A stretch of 64,000 nucleotides of DNA from Comamonas sp. B21-038 (GCF_022387135.1 NZ_CP092462.1:2604001-2668000); one strand, 5' to 3'. Shown: positions 30,896 through 38,289, numbered from the stretch's first letter. Numbers and translations are program-made. Notes: a model not told the origin generated them from the sequence alone.

Positions 30896-30948
30896 GCTTA
30901 CTTCAAGATGTAAGTATGCTTGACAATTTAAGTTAGCACACTTACATT
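30896..30948 (+). promoter_or_regulatory. pL-like rightward promoter with operator
   Basis: TTGACA (30920-30925), a 17-base spacer and TACATT (30943-30948) form a good sigma-70 promoter on the plus strand. The operator GTTAGCACACTTAC (30932-30945) lies inside the spacer and matches the pR-like operator in 13 of 14 positions. An upstream inverted pair CTTAC (30898-30902) / GTAAG (30910-30914) may be a second operator. It probably starts the rightward early transcript. Confidence 0.7.
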
Positions 30949-30949
30949 A

Positions 30950-31366
30950 CATTCCATCGTAGCAACGAAGCGATCCAGCCACCCCGAAGCGATTGGTATG
31001 CGTAGGGGCCTAAGCCGGTGAATCACCGCCGGCAGCTGGAGGCCAGGCCCAACACACCGGGATGGCCACGCAGCAGTTGCACCAGGCGATGGGTGCCAGT
31101 GATCGAGCGAGCCCCCTCCAGGTCTTTAAAAAGTCAGCAGCCGATGTTGCCTGCCCCGCCAGTGGGGCATTCGTCCGGCCAATTGCACCAGCGGGCACGG
31201 CCGCTGCTCTGCGCGGTGCCCAGCCGTAGCCCTGCAAGGCTCAACTGGTGAGGTGAATGCGACCAAGAACAGGAACGGCAACGCTGGTTGGAATGCCAGC
31301 GCGCCTACCCGGAGCGTATCCGGGCGGGAAACCCAAGCCTTGTGACAGAGGGCTTAGGTTTCCGCT
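30950..31366. other. Leader region of the early transcript; no gene assigned
   Basis: About 415 bases between the pL-like promoter and the opposite gene ending at 31367. Several short overlapping frames exist on both strands (for example plus strand 31062-31232, 56 codons), none with a ribosome site or recognisable motif. A nut-like antitermination site or a small RNA would be at home here, but none could be identified. Confidence 0.5.
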
Positions 31367-32092
31367 TTATAACGGAAGAATTTGCCAAGCTGAACCGATT
31401 CCAAAGGCAGCTTTGCATTTCGGGCATGACTCGGAAATCACCGGGATGACGCTCCCGCAGTTTGGACAGGATCCTTTAGGGGCACTATCGAGAAGCGCTT
31501 GGTCACTGGCCTCTTTGAGGGCCTTTAAATCCCGCATCTCAAGAACGGGGTCCTTCCAATCAGAGGCAACGCTCAATCTGCGCATAGCAGCTACGTACGA
31601 TTCTCGATCTATTACACCAGCTGCGCATTGCTGATCCAGGACGCTTGTTCTCTGAGCAATCCAGGCAGGGTCCAAACGTCGTAACTTTACGAAGACGGGA
31701 GCCAACGCGATGCGGAGAGCACTTGGCTCCATGCCCGAATAGTGAAGATGAATCTCTCCAAAGTTGGTGATGAGAGTCAAAAAGGTGTGGATTTTGGTAC
31801 GTGTAGATATCAGATTGAGTACCGTCGCAATTGCCATTCCTTGAAGCGCTCCTTCAACCCCAAAGCCACCCCCAACAAAGCCACCCCCCGTGGTCACAGA
31901 TCCAGGACCGGAAATATCTAGCTCGGCAAGCTCGGCATAGCTGAATGATGCCGTTCTACCTGGCCCGATGAAATTGACAGATTTCTCTTCAAACTGCACG
32001 CTCAACGTGCCTCCAGCTGCAAACGGAAATCCGTTCGCGCCCAGCACAGTACACCCCTCCAAGCGAAGCTGACCCTCAGCAGACATTGACAT
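31367..32092 (-). CDS. PH-like / zinc-ribbon protein (moron candidate)
   Basis: An AGGAGG ribosome site directly before the ATG at 32092 fixes the start. The 241-residue protein has three parts. Residues about 8-125 are strand-rich with a glycine-rich loop (GGGFVGGGFGVEGAL) and end in a helix, a layout like bacterial PH domains. A short helical hairpin at about 155-180 (QQCAAGVIDRESYVAAMRRL) resembles SHOCT. The C-terminal zinc ribbon is CPNCGS...CPKCKA at about 213-231. It is encoded against the early operon between pL and the early genes and is less GC-rich than its surroundings, the usual signs of a gene expressed in the lysogen. The function is unknown; superinfection exclusion or defence is a reasonable guess. 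Confidence 0.6.
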   Translation of the reverse strand: MSMSAEGQLRLEGCTVLGANGFPFAAGGTLSVQFEEKSVNFIGPGRTASFSYAELAELDISGPGSVTTGGGFVGGGFGVEGALQGMAIATVLNLISTRTKIHTFLTLITNFGEIHLHYSGMEPSALRIALAPVFVKLRRLDPAWIAQRTSVLDQQCAAGVIDRESYVAAMRRLSVASDWKDPVLEMRDLKALKEASDQALLDSAPKGSCPNCGSVIPVISESCPKCKAAFGIGSAWQILPL

Positions 32093-32196
32093 TCGTAACC
32101 TCCTGTATCTGGAGATTATTAATCGGTTTTCGCCGGTCCATGCGCGTCCTCCTCCGCGTTTGGTTCGCCCTTTGGGGCCCGGCACCCTTCAACCCA

Positions 32197-32225
32197 GCCC
32201 GCCACCTGAGCGGGCGCTTTCTTTT
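32197..32225 (+). terminator. Terminator-like hairpin in the early leader
   Basis: GCCCGC - CACCTGA - GCGGGC followed by GCTTTCTTTT on the plus strand, 13 bases before the first early ATG (32238). It may be a control point for early antitermination. Confidence 0.5.
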
Positions 32226-32237
32226 CTGGAGCCCAAC

Positions 32238-32339
32238 ATGGCTGAAAACAACTCTTCCGCTCCCTTCCGCTGCGGCAGCTGCGGTGCTCCCGTTGAACGC
32301 GAACCACAGCCAGGCGAAGGCCTGCCCTGCGGCCACTGA
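32238..32339 (+). CDS. 33-residue zinc-finger-like protein
   Basis: A very short gene with TGGAG seven bases before the ATG. The product has a CGSC pair (12-15) and a terminal CGH (31-33), so it could fold around one zinc ion. It is the first gene after the early leader hairpin. Tiny zinc-binding proteins that modify host RNA polymerase are known from early regions of other phages; here that remains a guess. Confidence 0.45.
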   Translation: MAENNSSAPFRCGSCGAPVEREPQPGEGLPCGH

Positions 32340-32376
32340 TAACCCCGCCCACTTGGGCACTGACAACGGAGCCGCT

Positions 32377-32514
32377 ATGGCCGAACAAATCACCCTCGCC
32401 TATCGCCTCTTCAACATGCGCCGCTGGGCCGGCGCCAGCTGGTTCAAAGCTGCTGCCTGGGCCCTCGGCCTGGTGTGGCGCAACGCGCGCACCGAATTGC
32501 GCGCACGCCTTTAA
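32377..32514 (+). CDS. 45-residue basic, Trp-rich protein
   Basis: A short product with an amphipathic helix rich in Trp, Ala and Arg (RRWAGASWFKAAAWALGLVWR) and a basic end. The gene sits 37 bases after the zinc-finger-like gene and before a better supported gene. It might be membrane-associated. No family recognised. Confidence 0.4.
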   Translation: MAEQITLAYRLFNMRRWAGASWFKAAAWALGLVWRNARTELRARL

Positions 32515-32547
32515 CCCGTCACCACTTAACCGAGAAGGAGCCGATAC

Positions 32548-32829
32548 ATGGCACAGACTAAGACCCTGGAAGAGATTGGATTGATTGCCGTCGAGTTGCA
32601 CCAATGCACCAAGCGCCGGAAGGAGGCCAGCGACAACCTCAAAGCGGCTTATGTGCGCTGGGCCCACGGCACGGGTACTTTTCATCGCATAGAACGAGAC
32701 AGCGATGAATGGGACCGGATGATGGTTGCGACCGATCCGGAGTACCAGCTGCAGGAAGCCGCAAAGCGCAAGGAGCGCAACGCGCTGCGCCGGCTGCACA
32801 GCGCAATTGCGAGAGGGGTGCAGCTTTGA
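32548..32829 (+). CDS. Early phage protein, unknown function
   Basis: A 93-residue, highly charged, mainly helical protein with an IERDSDEWDRMM centre and a C-terminal KRKERNALRRLHSAIARG helix. The sequence AGAAGGAGCC precedes the ATG by a few bases, a good ribosome site. Its TGA overlaps the TTG start of the next gene. No family recognised. Confidence 0.6.
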   Translation: MAQTKTLEEIGLIAVELHQCTKRRKEASDNLKAAYVRWAHGTGTFHRIERDSDEWDRMMVATDPEYQLQEAAKRKERNALRRLHSAIARGVQL

Positions 32830-33428
32830 AAGCGCTGGAAATAACGGGCGAAGAGACAGCCGCCGATCTGGTCAAACAATTGGTGGCGCTGCGCATGCTG
32901 GCCCGGCAAAACGTGCGAACCCGCAGGCAATCCGGTGAGCTGCTGGCGGGATACAGGGCAAAACTGGCGCTCACAGCCGTAGGGTCTGATGACTGGACCC
33001 TAACAAACCACTTGATCGCGGCAATCGAAGAAAACCGTCTCGCCTGCGAATTCCATGAAATTGAAATTGGCAAGTACTTGATGTTCCTTTGCCATGAAAT
33101 GGATCAGAAGGTGCCCCGGGCGCTGATTTTTGACGCCATCAACACCAGCCATGCAGACCGAGACACCGAGGATGTGCGCAAGTATGGCGATAAATCTCAC
33201 CACTTGATCTGCATCCTGGACCTTGAAAACTCCGCGACCCAAGATGATGACATCGAGATCCGGCCGCTGAAGTGGTGCCACACGATGGCATTTATGAACG
33301 CCATGCAGACCAACGGGAAGCTGAGCAAGGCTGTGCACGACATAGCCAATGAAACCTTTGGTGGCGCGTTTGGCGAGTTTCGGGAAACGCCGCTTATGGA
33401 TCGTCTGGCAGGAACATCTGTTCAATGA
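32826..33428 (+). CDS. Early phage protein, unknown function
   Basis: Starts at TTG 32826, overlapping the previous stop (TTGA), with GAGAGGGG as ribosome site; frames further upstream lie inside the previous gene. The 200-residue product has an N-terminal helical part, a central EENRLACEFHEIEIGKYLMFLCHEMDQK helix and a region with three His and several acidic residues (HADRDTEDVRKYGDKSHH). It might bind metal, but no family is recognised. A bidirectional terminator (33444-33465) follows. Confidence 0.6.
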   Translation: MKALEITGEETAADLVKQLVALRMLARQNVRTRRQSGELLAGYRAKLALTAVGSDDWTLTNHLIAAIEENRLACEFHEIEIGKYLMFLCHEMDQKVPRALIFDAINTSHADRDTEDVRKYGDKSHHLICILDLENSATQDDDIEIRPLKWCHTMAFMNAMQTNGKLSKAVHDIANETFGGAFGEFRETPLMDRLAGTSVQ

Positions 33429-33443
33429 CGCTGCTAAAAACAG

Positions 33444-33465
33444 AAAACGGCACCTCACCGTTTTT
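33444..33465. terminator. Bidirectional terminator between converging genes
   Basis: AAAACGG - CACCTCA - CCGTTTT with a T run on both strands, between the plus-strand gene ending at 33428 and the minus-strand gene ending at 33487. Confidence 0.8.
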
Positions 33466-33486
33466 GACTACGCCGTCGTAGAGAGA

Positions 33487-33945
33487 TCAGTTCTTTTTAC
33501 TACTGACGCGACCCTTCGCCTTTCGGCCGTAGCTAGTTATAGCGGAGTCGATGAATTGCTCCATGAATGAAAGCTGCTTGGCCCGCTCGTCATCAGTAGC
33601 GCCGTCGGAAATCTTGGTTAACCCCAGGGCCACTTGCGGTTTAGCCTTCTCAACTTCTTCCTTGAGGCTTTGAATCAATGCTTTTTCATCAGGCTTCAAT
33701 TCGCCAATCAAAGCCGCCGCCTCCGCCATAGCCATGAGGTTGAAAGCTAGTTGTCGGCGCAAATCGTAAATCTGCTTCGCTTGATCAACGATTAAGTCCG
33801 GTGAGGCGCCGGCCTCAAAGCTACCTTGAAGTCGATCAACAACTTCAGCATTGAGCGTTCGAGTGCTTGCCGTGGCAGCAGCTTCAATGCGCGCCTTCAA
33901 CTCAGCGGGCAAGCGGATCTTCATCTGTGGGTCTTCACGGCTCAT
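33487..33945 (-). CDS. Ribbon-helix-helix repressor with C-terminal extension (Mnt/Arc-like)
   Basis: The 152-residue protein begins with a complete Arc-type ribbon-helix-helix: strand MKIRLPAELKARI, then the helices AAATASTRTLNAEVVDRL. A long C-terminal helical part (about 60-152) rich in Glu and Lys follows, probably for oligomerisation, as in the larger Mnt protein of P22. It is divergent from a second, 57-residue RHH gene. One of three identical palindromes (33959-33969) lies 14 bases before its start. It should repress the antirepressor and/or itself. Confidence 0.8.
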   Translation of the reverse strand: MSREDPQMKIRLPAELKARIEAAATASTRTLNAEVVDRLQGSFEAGASPDLIVDQAKQIYDLRRQLAFNLMAMAEAAALIGELKPDEKALIQSLKEEVEKAKPQVALGLTKISDGATDDERAKQLSFMEQFIDSAITSYGRKAKGRVSSKKN

Positions 33946-33958
33946 GACGCAATCATAG

Positions 33959-34047
33959 ACCACGGTGGTGCAAAGACCACATCATCAAGCAAGGAATTAT
34001 AGAAATGGACCACGGTGGTGTACATTTAGTTAACGGACCACGGTGGT
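33959..34047. promoter_or_regulatory. Three identical operator palindromes (ACCACGGTGGT)
   Basis: The palindrome ACCAC-G-GTGGT occurs at 33959-33969, 34009-34019 and 34037-34047; the third is extended to GGACCACGGTGGTCC (34035-34049). A half-site GACCAC lies at 33975-33980. All are in the 120-base gap between two divergent RHH repressor genes, whose products bind such short palindromes as dimers of dimers. Confidence 0.85.
33996..34024 (-). promoter_or_regulatory. Promoter of the Mnt-like gene
   Basis: On the minus strand TGTACA (34019-34024), a 17-base spacer and a consensus TATAAT (33996-34001). The middle operator overlaps the spacer and -35 edge, so binding there must block this promoter. 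The first operator lies in the resulting leader. Confidence 0.75.
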
Positions 34048-34065
34048 CCAAAGAAGGAGCAGCAA

Positions 34066-34239
34066 ATGCTTAAGAACGCAGACACCGGACAGTTCAAAGT
34101 GCGGCTGCCTCTAGAGCTTAAGCAATGGCTCCAAGGGCAAGCCGAAGCCCAACGCCGAAGCCTCACCGCTGAAGTGATTATTAGGCTTGAATCAACCCGC
34201 CCCCAAGCGCCAGACGCGCAGAAAGGAACCCCGCCATGA
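34066..34239 (+). CDS. Arc-like ribbon-helix-helix repressor
   Basis: A 57-residue protein too small for many gene finders. It has AAGGAG ten bases before the ATG, and the RHH fold is plain: strand GQFKVRLPLELKQWL, helix AEAQRRSLTAEVIIRL. Size and pattern are those of P22 Arc (53 residues). It starts the antirepressor operon, overlapping the antirepressor start (ATGA). As in P22, it probably limits transcription of its own operon. Confidence 0.8.
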   Translation: MLKNADTGQFKVRLPLELKQWLQGQAEAQRRSLTAEVIIRLESTRPQAPDAQKGTPP

Positions 34240-35051
34240 GCACCATCCTTCTCCACCGACTGGAGAACATCACCGTTCGCACAGTCCAGATCGACGGCAA
34301 GACCTACTTTGTCGGCAAGGACGCAGCCGCATCGTTGGGCTACGCAAATGAATCGGACGCGCTGAACACGCATTGCCGTGGGGTCGCCAAACGCTACCCC
34401 ATCCCCGATGCGCTCGGCCGGCTGCAGGACACTCGAATCATTGACGAGCCGGATCTGATGCGCCTCATCGTTAACAGCACCCTACCCACCGCCGAACGGG
34501 TTGAGCGCTGGGTGTTTGAGGAGGTGCTGCCAAGCATCCGCCAGACCGGCGGCTACCAAGCTGCCCCGCGCACCCCCGGCGAGATGCTGCTGGCCAGCGC
34601 GCAGGCCCTGCTGGCTGTTGAGCAAAAGCAGGCCGAGATTAAAGCTGATGTTGCGCGCCTGGAGGGGCAAGTGCAGGACCTGGCCGAATCCCGAGTTTGG
34701 GACCACTGCCCGCAAAACTGCGAGCCCATCAGCAAGATCGTGGACAGGATGAACAAGCGCTATGCCCTGCCGGATTGGGTTATCCACCGGGTCATGCGCG
34801 AGCTGCCAACGAGCCCCAAGCCGCATGCCATGGTGCGCAACCACCGCGAAGAGGCGCGGGGCTCCCAGTATGTGGTTTACGCCGTGGCTGACATCACCCG
34901 GCTCTTTGCCCAGTTCGTGAAGGACTGCGTGCAGGAGACGCCTACCCTCTGGTCGCACCGCGACATTGAGAAGCGCTTTCAGCTCATGCCTGACGGCCGC
35001 AAGCCAAAGCCCCTCAAGGCACACGCCAAAGCCGAGATGGCTGCAGCGTGA
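34236..35051 (+). CDS. BRO-N type antirepressor
   Basis: A 271-residue protein with an N-terminal BRO domain (about 10-105): the VQIDGKTYFVGKDAAASLGYAN segment, an LMRLIVNSTLPTAERVERWVFEEVLPSIRQTG block and other conserved positions. It continues into a helical linker and a C-terminal winged-helix-like part around 180-255. Phage antirepressors of this form (P22 Ant) bind and disable CI-type repressors. Translational coupling to an Arc-like gene and the palindromic operators give the P22 immI arrangement. Confidence 0.88.
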   Translation: MSTILLHRLENITVRTVQIDGKTYFVGKDAAASLGYANESDALNTHCRGVAKRYPIPDALGRLQDTRIIDEPDLMRLIVNSTLPTAERVERWVFEEVLPSIRQTGGYQAAPRTPGEMLLASAQALLAVEQKQAEIKADVARLEGQVQDLAESRVWDHCPQNCEPISKIVDRMNKRYALPDWVIHRVMRELPTSPKPHAMVRNHREEARGSQYVVYAVADITRLFAQFVKDCVQETPTLWSHRDIEKRFQLMPDGRKPKPLKAHAKAEMAAA

Positions 35052-35062
35052 CCCACCAAAGC

Positions 35063-35098
35063 GAAACCCCTGAGCGCTCTGACCTGCTCAAGGGTTTC
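35063..35098 (+). other. Long hairpin after the antirepressor gene
   Basis: GAAACCCCTGAGC (35063-35075) and GCTCAAGGGTTTC (35086-35098) form a 13-pair stem with one mismatch, 11 bases past the antirepressor stop. It has no U-tract; it may be an mRNA end, a processing site or a sRNA target like sar in P22. Confidence 0.6.
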
Positions 35099-35129
35099 TA
35101 GATCCGAAACCATTCCAAGGAAACGAACC

Positions 35130-35927
35130 ATGTCCGAGATTATCCCTCGTTCGACGGAAAACGCCACTGAGGCGCGTGCCAACCCCAAGCAAGGCCGCAA
35201 CCCTCGCCCTCAGCCTCCGATGCGCTGCAATGCGCCAGCGCTACCAGAGCCACTGGACGCCGAAGACTTGCGCACTCGAGCACATGAGATTGGGATTCAC
35301 TGGTGGTCGATCATCGATAGCATCTTGATGACCCATCGGAATCACGATCGCATCTACCCAGAGCCACTTGAGCCGTTGCCACAGTGGGCGGTTGAGCGAC
35401 TGCAGGACCAGGGGCGGCACCGCAGCAGCGAAGAGGAGTTCTCTCGCACCGGCCGCCTGTTGAAAGAATGGCTGCGTTTGACCTCGGGGGAAGGCTCAGA
35501 GCATTTCTTTGAAATCTGGACCAGCAATGGCGCCAGGCTGTCTGTTCGCCACGAGTCTTGGGTAAAAGCGGCAGATGTTCTGATCGAGCTTAAAAAGGAG
35601 CACCCCACGGCCTTCATAGCGCGCGTCCACAAGCTTTCTGGGCCACCACGCGGACAAATCCTGCAGCCGGAGCTGCTGGACACCCTCATAGGCGCTGTCG
35701 ATCACATCGGAACTGGTTTCGCGGATGACGAGGAAGAGTACACCGTTCAGGATGAAACTGGCCGGCAGGTGTCCGTCTTGGCTACCACTCTGCGCCAGCA
35801 CCCCATCTACGAGCGCCTCAACACTCGCGGCAAGGAATCGCTGGACCATTACCTGAATGAAGACAAACCCCGCAAGGACGCTATCCGCAAGGCGGCAGCT
35901 GAGCGCGATGCCGGGGCAGCGCCATGA
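35130..35927 (+). CDS. Early phage protein, unknown function
   Basis: A 265-residue acidic protein without membrane segments. The first 50 residues are Pro/Asn/Arg-rich and probably flexible; the rest is helical, with aromatic-rich patches (HWWSIIDSILM, WAVERLQDQG) and a strand pair around 205-230. The stop overlaps the next start (ATGA), so it is the first gene of a run of six coupled genes. No family recognised. Confidence 0.55.
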   Translation: MSEIIPRSTENATEARANPKQGRNPRPQPPMRCNAPALPEPLDAEDLRTRAHEIGIHWWSIIDSILMTHRNHDRIYPEPLEPLPQWAVERLQDQGRHRSSEEEFSRTGRLLKEWLRLTSGEGSEHFFEIWTSNGARLSVRHESWVKAADVLIELKKEHPTAFIARVHKLSGPPRGQILQPELLDTLIGAVDHIGTGFADDEEEYTVQDETGRQVSVLATTLRQHPIYERLNTRGKESLDHYLNEDKPRKDAIRKAAAERDAGAAP

Positions 35928-36364
35928 CCGCGGTTGCAGCCTTCAAAACCACGGCCACGCCTGAGCGCACGGTTCCCAGAGGGGTCGAGGCAACCGCCGT
36001 GACACCGATGGGCGCCCGGGAGCAGCTGACCCAGTGCAGAGGGCTCCACCTCCTGCAGACGCACTGTCAGTTGTTCGGCGACTTCATCTGCGCCCACGAT
36101 GTGATCGAGGTGGATTTCGACCAGCGCCGCATCAAAGGGGATGCCGGATACATGATCGCCTTTCGCCATTCAGACGACTACAGCTGGTACGGGGTACGGC
36201 GCTTTCAGTCCCTCCCCAATTGCGAACTCTGGATGGCTGATCCCACCATCCACGGTGATGGGCAAGCCTGGCGCATGGTCACCCCCGAGCTGATGGCGAA
36301 TATCGAAGTTCTCGGCATGGTGCGCGAGGTCTACAAGCCGCGCAGCAAGTTGCTGAGGAGGTAA
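35924..36364 (+). CDS. S24/LexA C-domain-like protein without DNA-binding domain or catalytic pair
   Basis: A 146-residue protein whose second half can be aligned by eye to the C-terminal domain of the CI encoded at 30154. DVIEVDFDQRRIKGDAGYMI corresponds to CI DTVIVNTEQSEPKDGRVFAV, YGVRRFQ to VIKRLIR, and IEVLGMVREVYK to VHLIGEIIHK. The nucleophile Ser region is absent and the catalytic Lys is replaced. There is no helix-turn-helix. It is coupled to both neighbours. The resemblance is visual and unscored; a CI-binding decoy is one possible role. Confidence 0.5.
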   Translation: MTAVAAFKTTATPERTVPRGVEATAVTPMGAREQLTQCRGLHLLQTHCQLFGDFICAHDVIEVDFDQRRIKGDAGYMIAFRHSDDYSWYGVRRFQSLPNCELWMADPTIHGDGQAWRMVTPELMANIEVLGMVREVYKPRSKLLRR

Positions 36365-36367
36365 TCC

Positions 36368-37000
36368 ATGGATGCAGTAATCACAAGGCCGCGTAAAGCG
36401 GTCAAAGCGACAGCGCGCCCAGTTGAACCCATCCCGCAGGACGAAGCGAGAGCAGCGCCTGGCGGCCATGCCAGTGGCATCCACCTGGTGAAGGACTCGG
36501 AGCGTCTGGCCTGGCCGTATGCGGATCGAGACGATGTGCTGGAAATTGATTTCGATGTGCGTGAGTACCGTGGTGAAGGGCTCTATCTGATCCATCGCCG
36601 TGCGCCGGTAGGCGAAGTTGTTGGGCCACCCGGTCGCTTCCCATTCACCTCGGCCTTTACCGGCGTGCGCAATCTGCACCGCCACAACGGCCAGTTGGAG
36701 GCGCTCACAACTACTGCAGAAGGCCGCGAGTGGAAGCCGATACCTCCTGACGAATGGGCGCGCACCACCGTGCATGGCTACGTGAAGAACATTTACCGGC
36801 GCCACGTTGTCGGCTGTGCTGAAGGCCTGTTTCTGGTGGGCCAGTTGGCGGCCGTCGGTGAGCAAGAGGACGGGAGCGCCTTTGCGCAGTTCCGCCACTC
36901 CAAGGACCGGACCATTACCGTCTCCGGCTTCACGCCCGAGGAGGCCCGCGCCCTGACGCCGCATTTCTTGAACGCCATGCGCCTGGAGCTGAAGCCATGA
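36368..37000 (+). CDS. Second S24 C-domain-like protein, paralogue of the preceding gene
   Basis: A 210-residue protein that repeats the pattern of its neighbour. DVLEIDFDVREYRGEGLYLI matches DVIEVDFDQRRIKGDAGYMI, GVRNL matches GVRRF, and VHGYVKNIYRR matches VLGMVREVYK. The N-terminal 40 residues are basic and proline-rich. A C-terminal extension from about 155 adds FRHSKDRTITVSGFTPEEARAL, which resembles a small strand-helix domain. It begins three bases after the previous stop. The two genes are probably an old tandem duplication. Function unknown. Confidence 0.5.
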   Translation: MDAVITRPRKAVKATARPVEPIPQDEARAAPGGHASGIHLVKDSERLAWPYADRDDVLEIDFDVREYRGEGLYLIHRRAPVGEVVGPPGRFPFTSAFTGVRNLHRHNGQLEALTTTAEGREWKPIPPDEWARTTVHGYVKNIYRRHVVGCAEGLFLVGQLAAVGEQEDGSAFAQFRHSKDRTITVSGFTPEEARALTPHFLNAMRLELKP

Positions 37001-37515
37001 ATGCCACCCTGGACACAAAGACGATCCCCAAAAGCCTGATCGCACCCACCTTGGCCAAGCTGGTCGAAGATTCAGTGGCAGAGGGCTGGGCACCGATCAC
37101 CAAGCCTGTGTTGCGCAAGCAGCCTCCCGCTAAGTCCAAAAAGACCGCGCCAGCACGCAAGGCCGGCAAACAGATCCTGGCCCTTGTGGAAGCCGCCTCG
37201 CTCACAACGCACCTTGCGGCAGCCGAAGCGAATGAGGACTATGCATATGGCGCCCATCACCTCACCGATTGGCTGTACGAAAAGTGCGCCAGGGAGGTGG
37301 CCGCGATCAAGGATGACCTCTCTGAAGCGGTCAGTCTCATGGCGATCATTCAGGCTGACATCGTGTCTGTAGCGGATGTCCTGGAAAAGCTGCCGGAGCC
37401 ATTAGCGGCGCCAGTGTTCAAGGTGATAGTGGCCGCCCTCCGGCATGCAATGGAGATTGCGCTTGCTGTGGAAGATCCGCCAGTTGTACCAGTGAAGGCA
37501 CGGAGGCTTAAATGA
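36997..37515 (+). CDS. Early phage protein, unknown function
   Basis: A 172-residue protein with a basic, proline/lysine-rich segment (about 35-58) separating an N-terminal helix from a helical C-terminal domain containing DYAYGAHHLTDWLYEK and long Ala/Val/Ile helices. ATGA overlaps at both ends. No family recognised; a helical-bundle fold is likely. Confidence 0.55.
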   Translation: MNATLDTKTIPKSLIAPTLAKLVEDSVAEGWAPITKPVLRKQPPAKSKKTAPARKAGKQILALVEAASLTTHLAAAEANEDYAYGAHHLTDWLYEKCAREVAAIKDDLSEAVSLMAIIQADIVSVADVLEKLPEPLAAPVFKVIVAALRHAMEIALAVEDPPVVPVKARRLK

Positions 37516-37673
37516 CGCGCCACTACAGCCCACCACCCCCACCACGGCCGCAGCGCACCGGCTCGCCCTTTGACATCCTTAAAGAGATTGCGGAGCGCCG
37601 GGCCCGCGCCGCCCAGCCGCCCACCATCCAGACCCAACCACAGAAGGATGGGAACACGAAGGAAAAACTATGA
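37512..37673 (+). CDS. 53-residue proline-rich protein
   Basis: A short gene with ATGA overlaps at both ends. The product starts with a Tyr-Ser-Pro-rich stretch including five prolines in a row, then a helix (FDILKEIAERRARAA) and a polar end. It is too small for many annotations but its coupling on both sides supports expression. Function unknown. Confidence 0.5.
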   Translation: MTRHYSPPPPPRPQRTGSPFDILKEIAERRARAAQPPTIQTQPQKDGNTKEKL

Positions 37674-38077
37674 CCAAGACGATGATCTTGACCGGGGACA
37701 ACAACATTCCCGCCCTACCGATGACCGAGGCCCAGGTAAACCACCTGCGCCGGCTGCTGGCCTGGCTGCGCTGCGAGTACATGCTGGATGGAGACATGCA
37801 GCGCGGATTTATCAATGCCGTGGTCAAGTGCCACGAAACGGGCATCGCTACAGGCCGAAATGCTCAAGACCTTCTGCAGGAGAAGGCGGAGCAGATCAAC
37901 CAGGTGCCCGCATACGTGCGCCAGGCCCACAAGATGCTCAGCAAGGCCCTGCTGGAGCATGACAAGCGATCCGGCGTTGTCGAAGGCTGCAGGTCAGACG
38001 AAAACCTGCAGGCCATGCCGGTGAGCGAGAAACCTGCAGGTGCATTGATTTCGATCAGAACCAGAAAGGAGCCATGA
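37670..38077 (+). CDS. Early phage protein, unknown function
   Basis: A 135-residue helical protein with a LRRLLAWLRCEYMLD helix and HETGIATGRNAQDLLQEKAEQI. It overlaps the gene before it and the excisionase after it, so it belongs to the int/xis transcript. No family recognised. Confidence 0.5.
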   Translation: MTKTMILTGDNNIPALPMTEAQVNHLRRLLAWLRCEYMLDGDMQRGFINAVVKCHETGIATGRNAQDLLQEKAEQINQVPAYVRQAHKMLSKALLEHDKRSGVVEGCRSDENLQAMPVSEKPAGALISIRTRKEP

Positions 38078-38289
38078 TGGCCGCACGATTTGTACGCATT
38101 GTCAAATTCTGCGCAGAGACTGGATACTCGGATCGCGCAGTTGAGACGAAGATTCACCGGGGAGTTTGGATTGAAGGCAAGGAATACGTCCGCGCCCCGG
38201 ACAATAATATTTTGATCGATATGGAAGGTTACAACCAATGGGCCGCAAAGCAACGACAGGAGGTGTTAGACCGCGAGGCGACCGCATAG
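38074..38289 (+). CDS. Excisionase (Xis)
   Basis: A 71-residue protein with a winged-helix/MerR-like start (VRIVKFCAETGYSDRAVETKIHRGVWIEGKEYVRAPDNNILID) that matches the DUF1233-type phage excisionases. It directs integrase to excise the prophage. Its last 52 bases overlap the integrase gene, which links the two at translation. Confidence 0.85.
   Translation: MMAARFVRIVKFCAETGYSDRAVETKIHRGVWIEGKEYVRAPDNNILIDMEGYNQWAAKQRQEVLDREATA

Noticed and set aside
31018-31251. Short frames after the pL-like promoter as an N-like antiterminator
   Set aside because: No arginine-rich N-terminal motif, no boxB-like hairpin and no ribosome site could be found.
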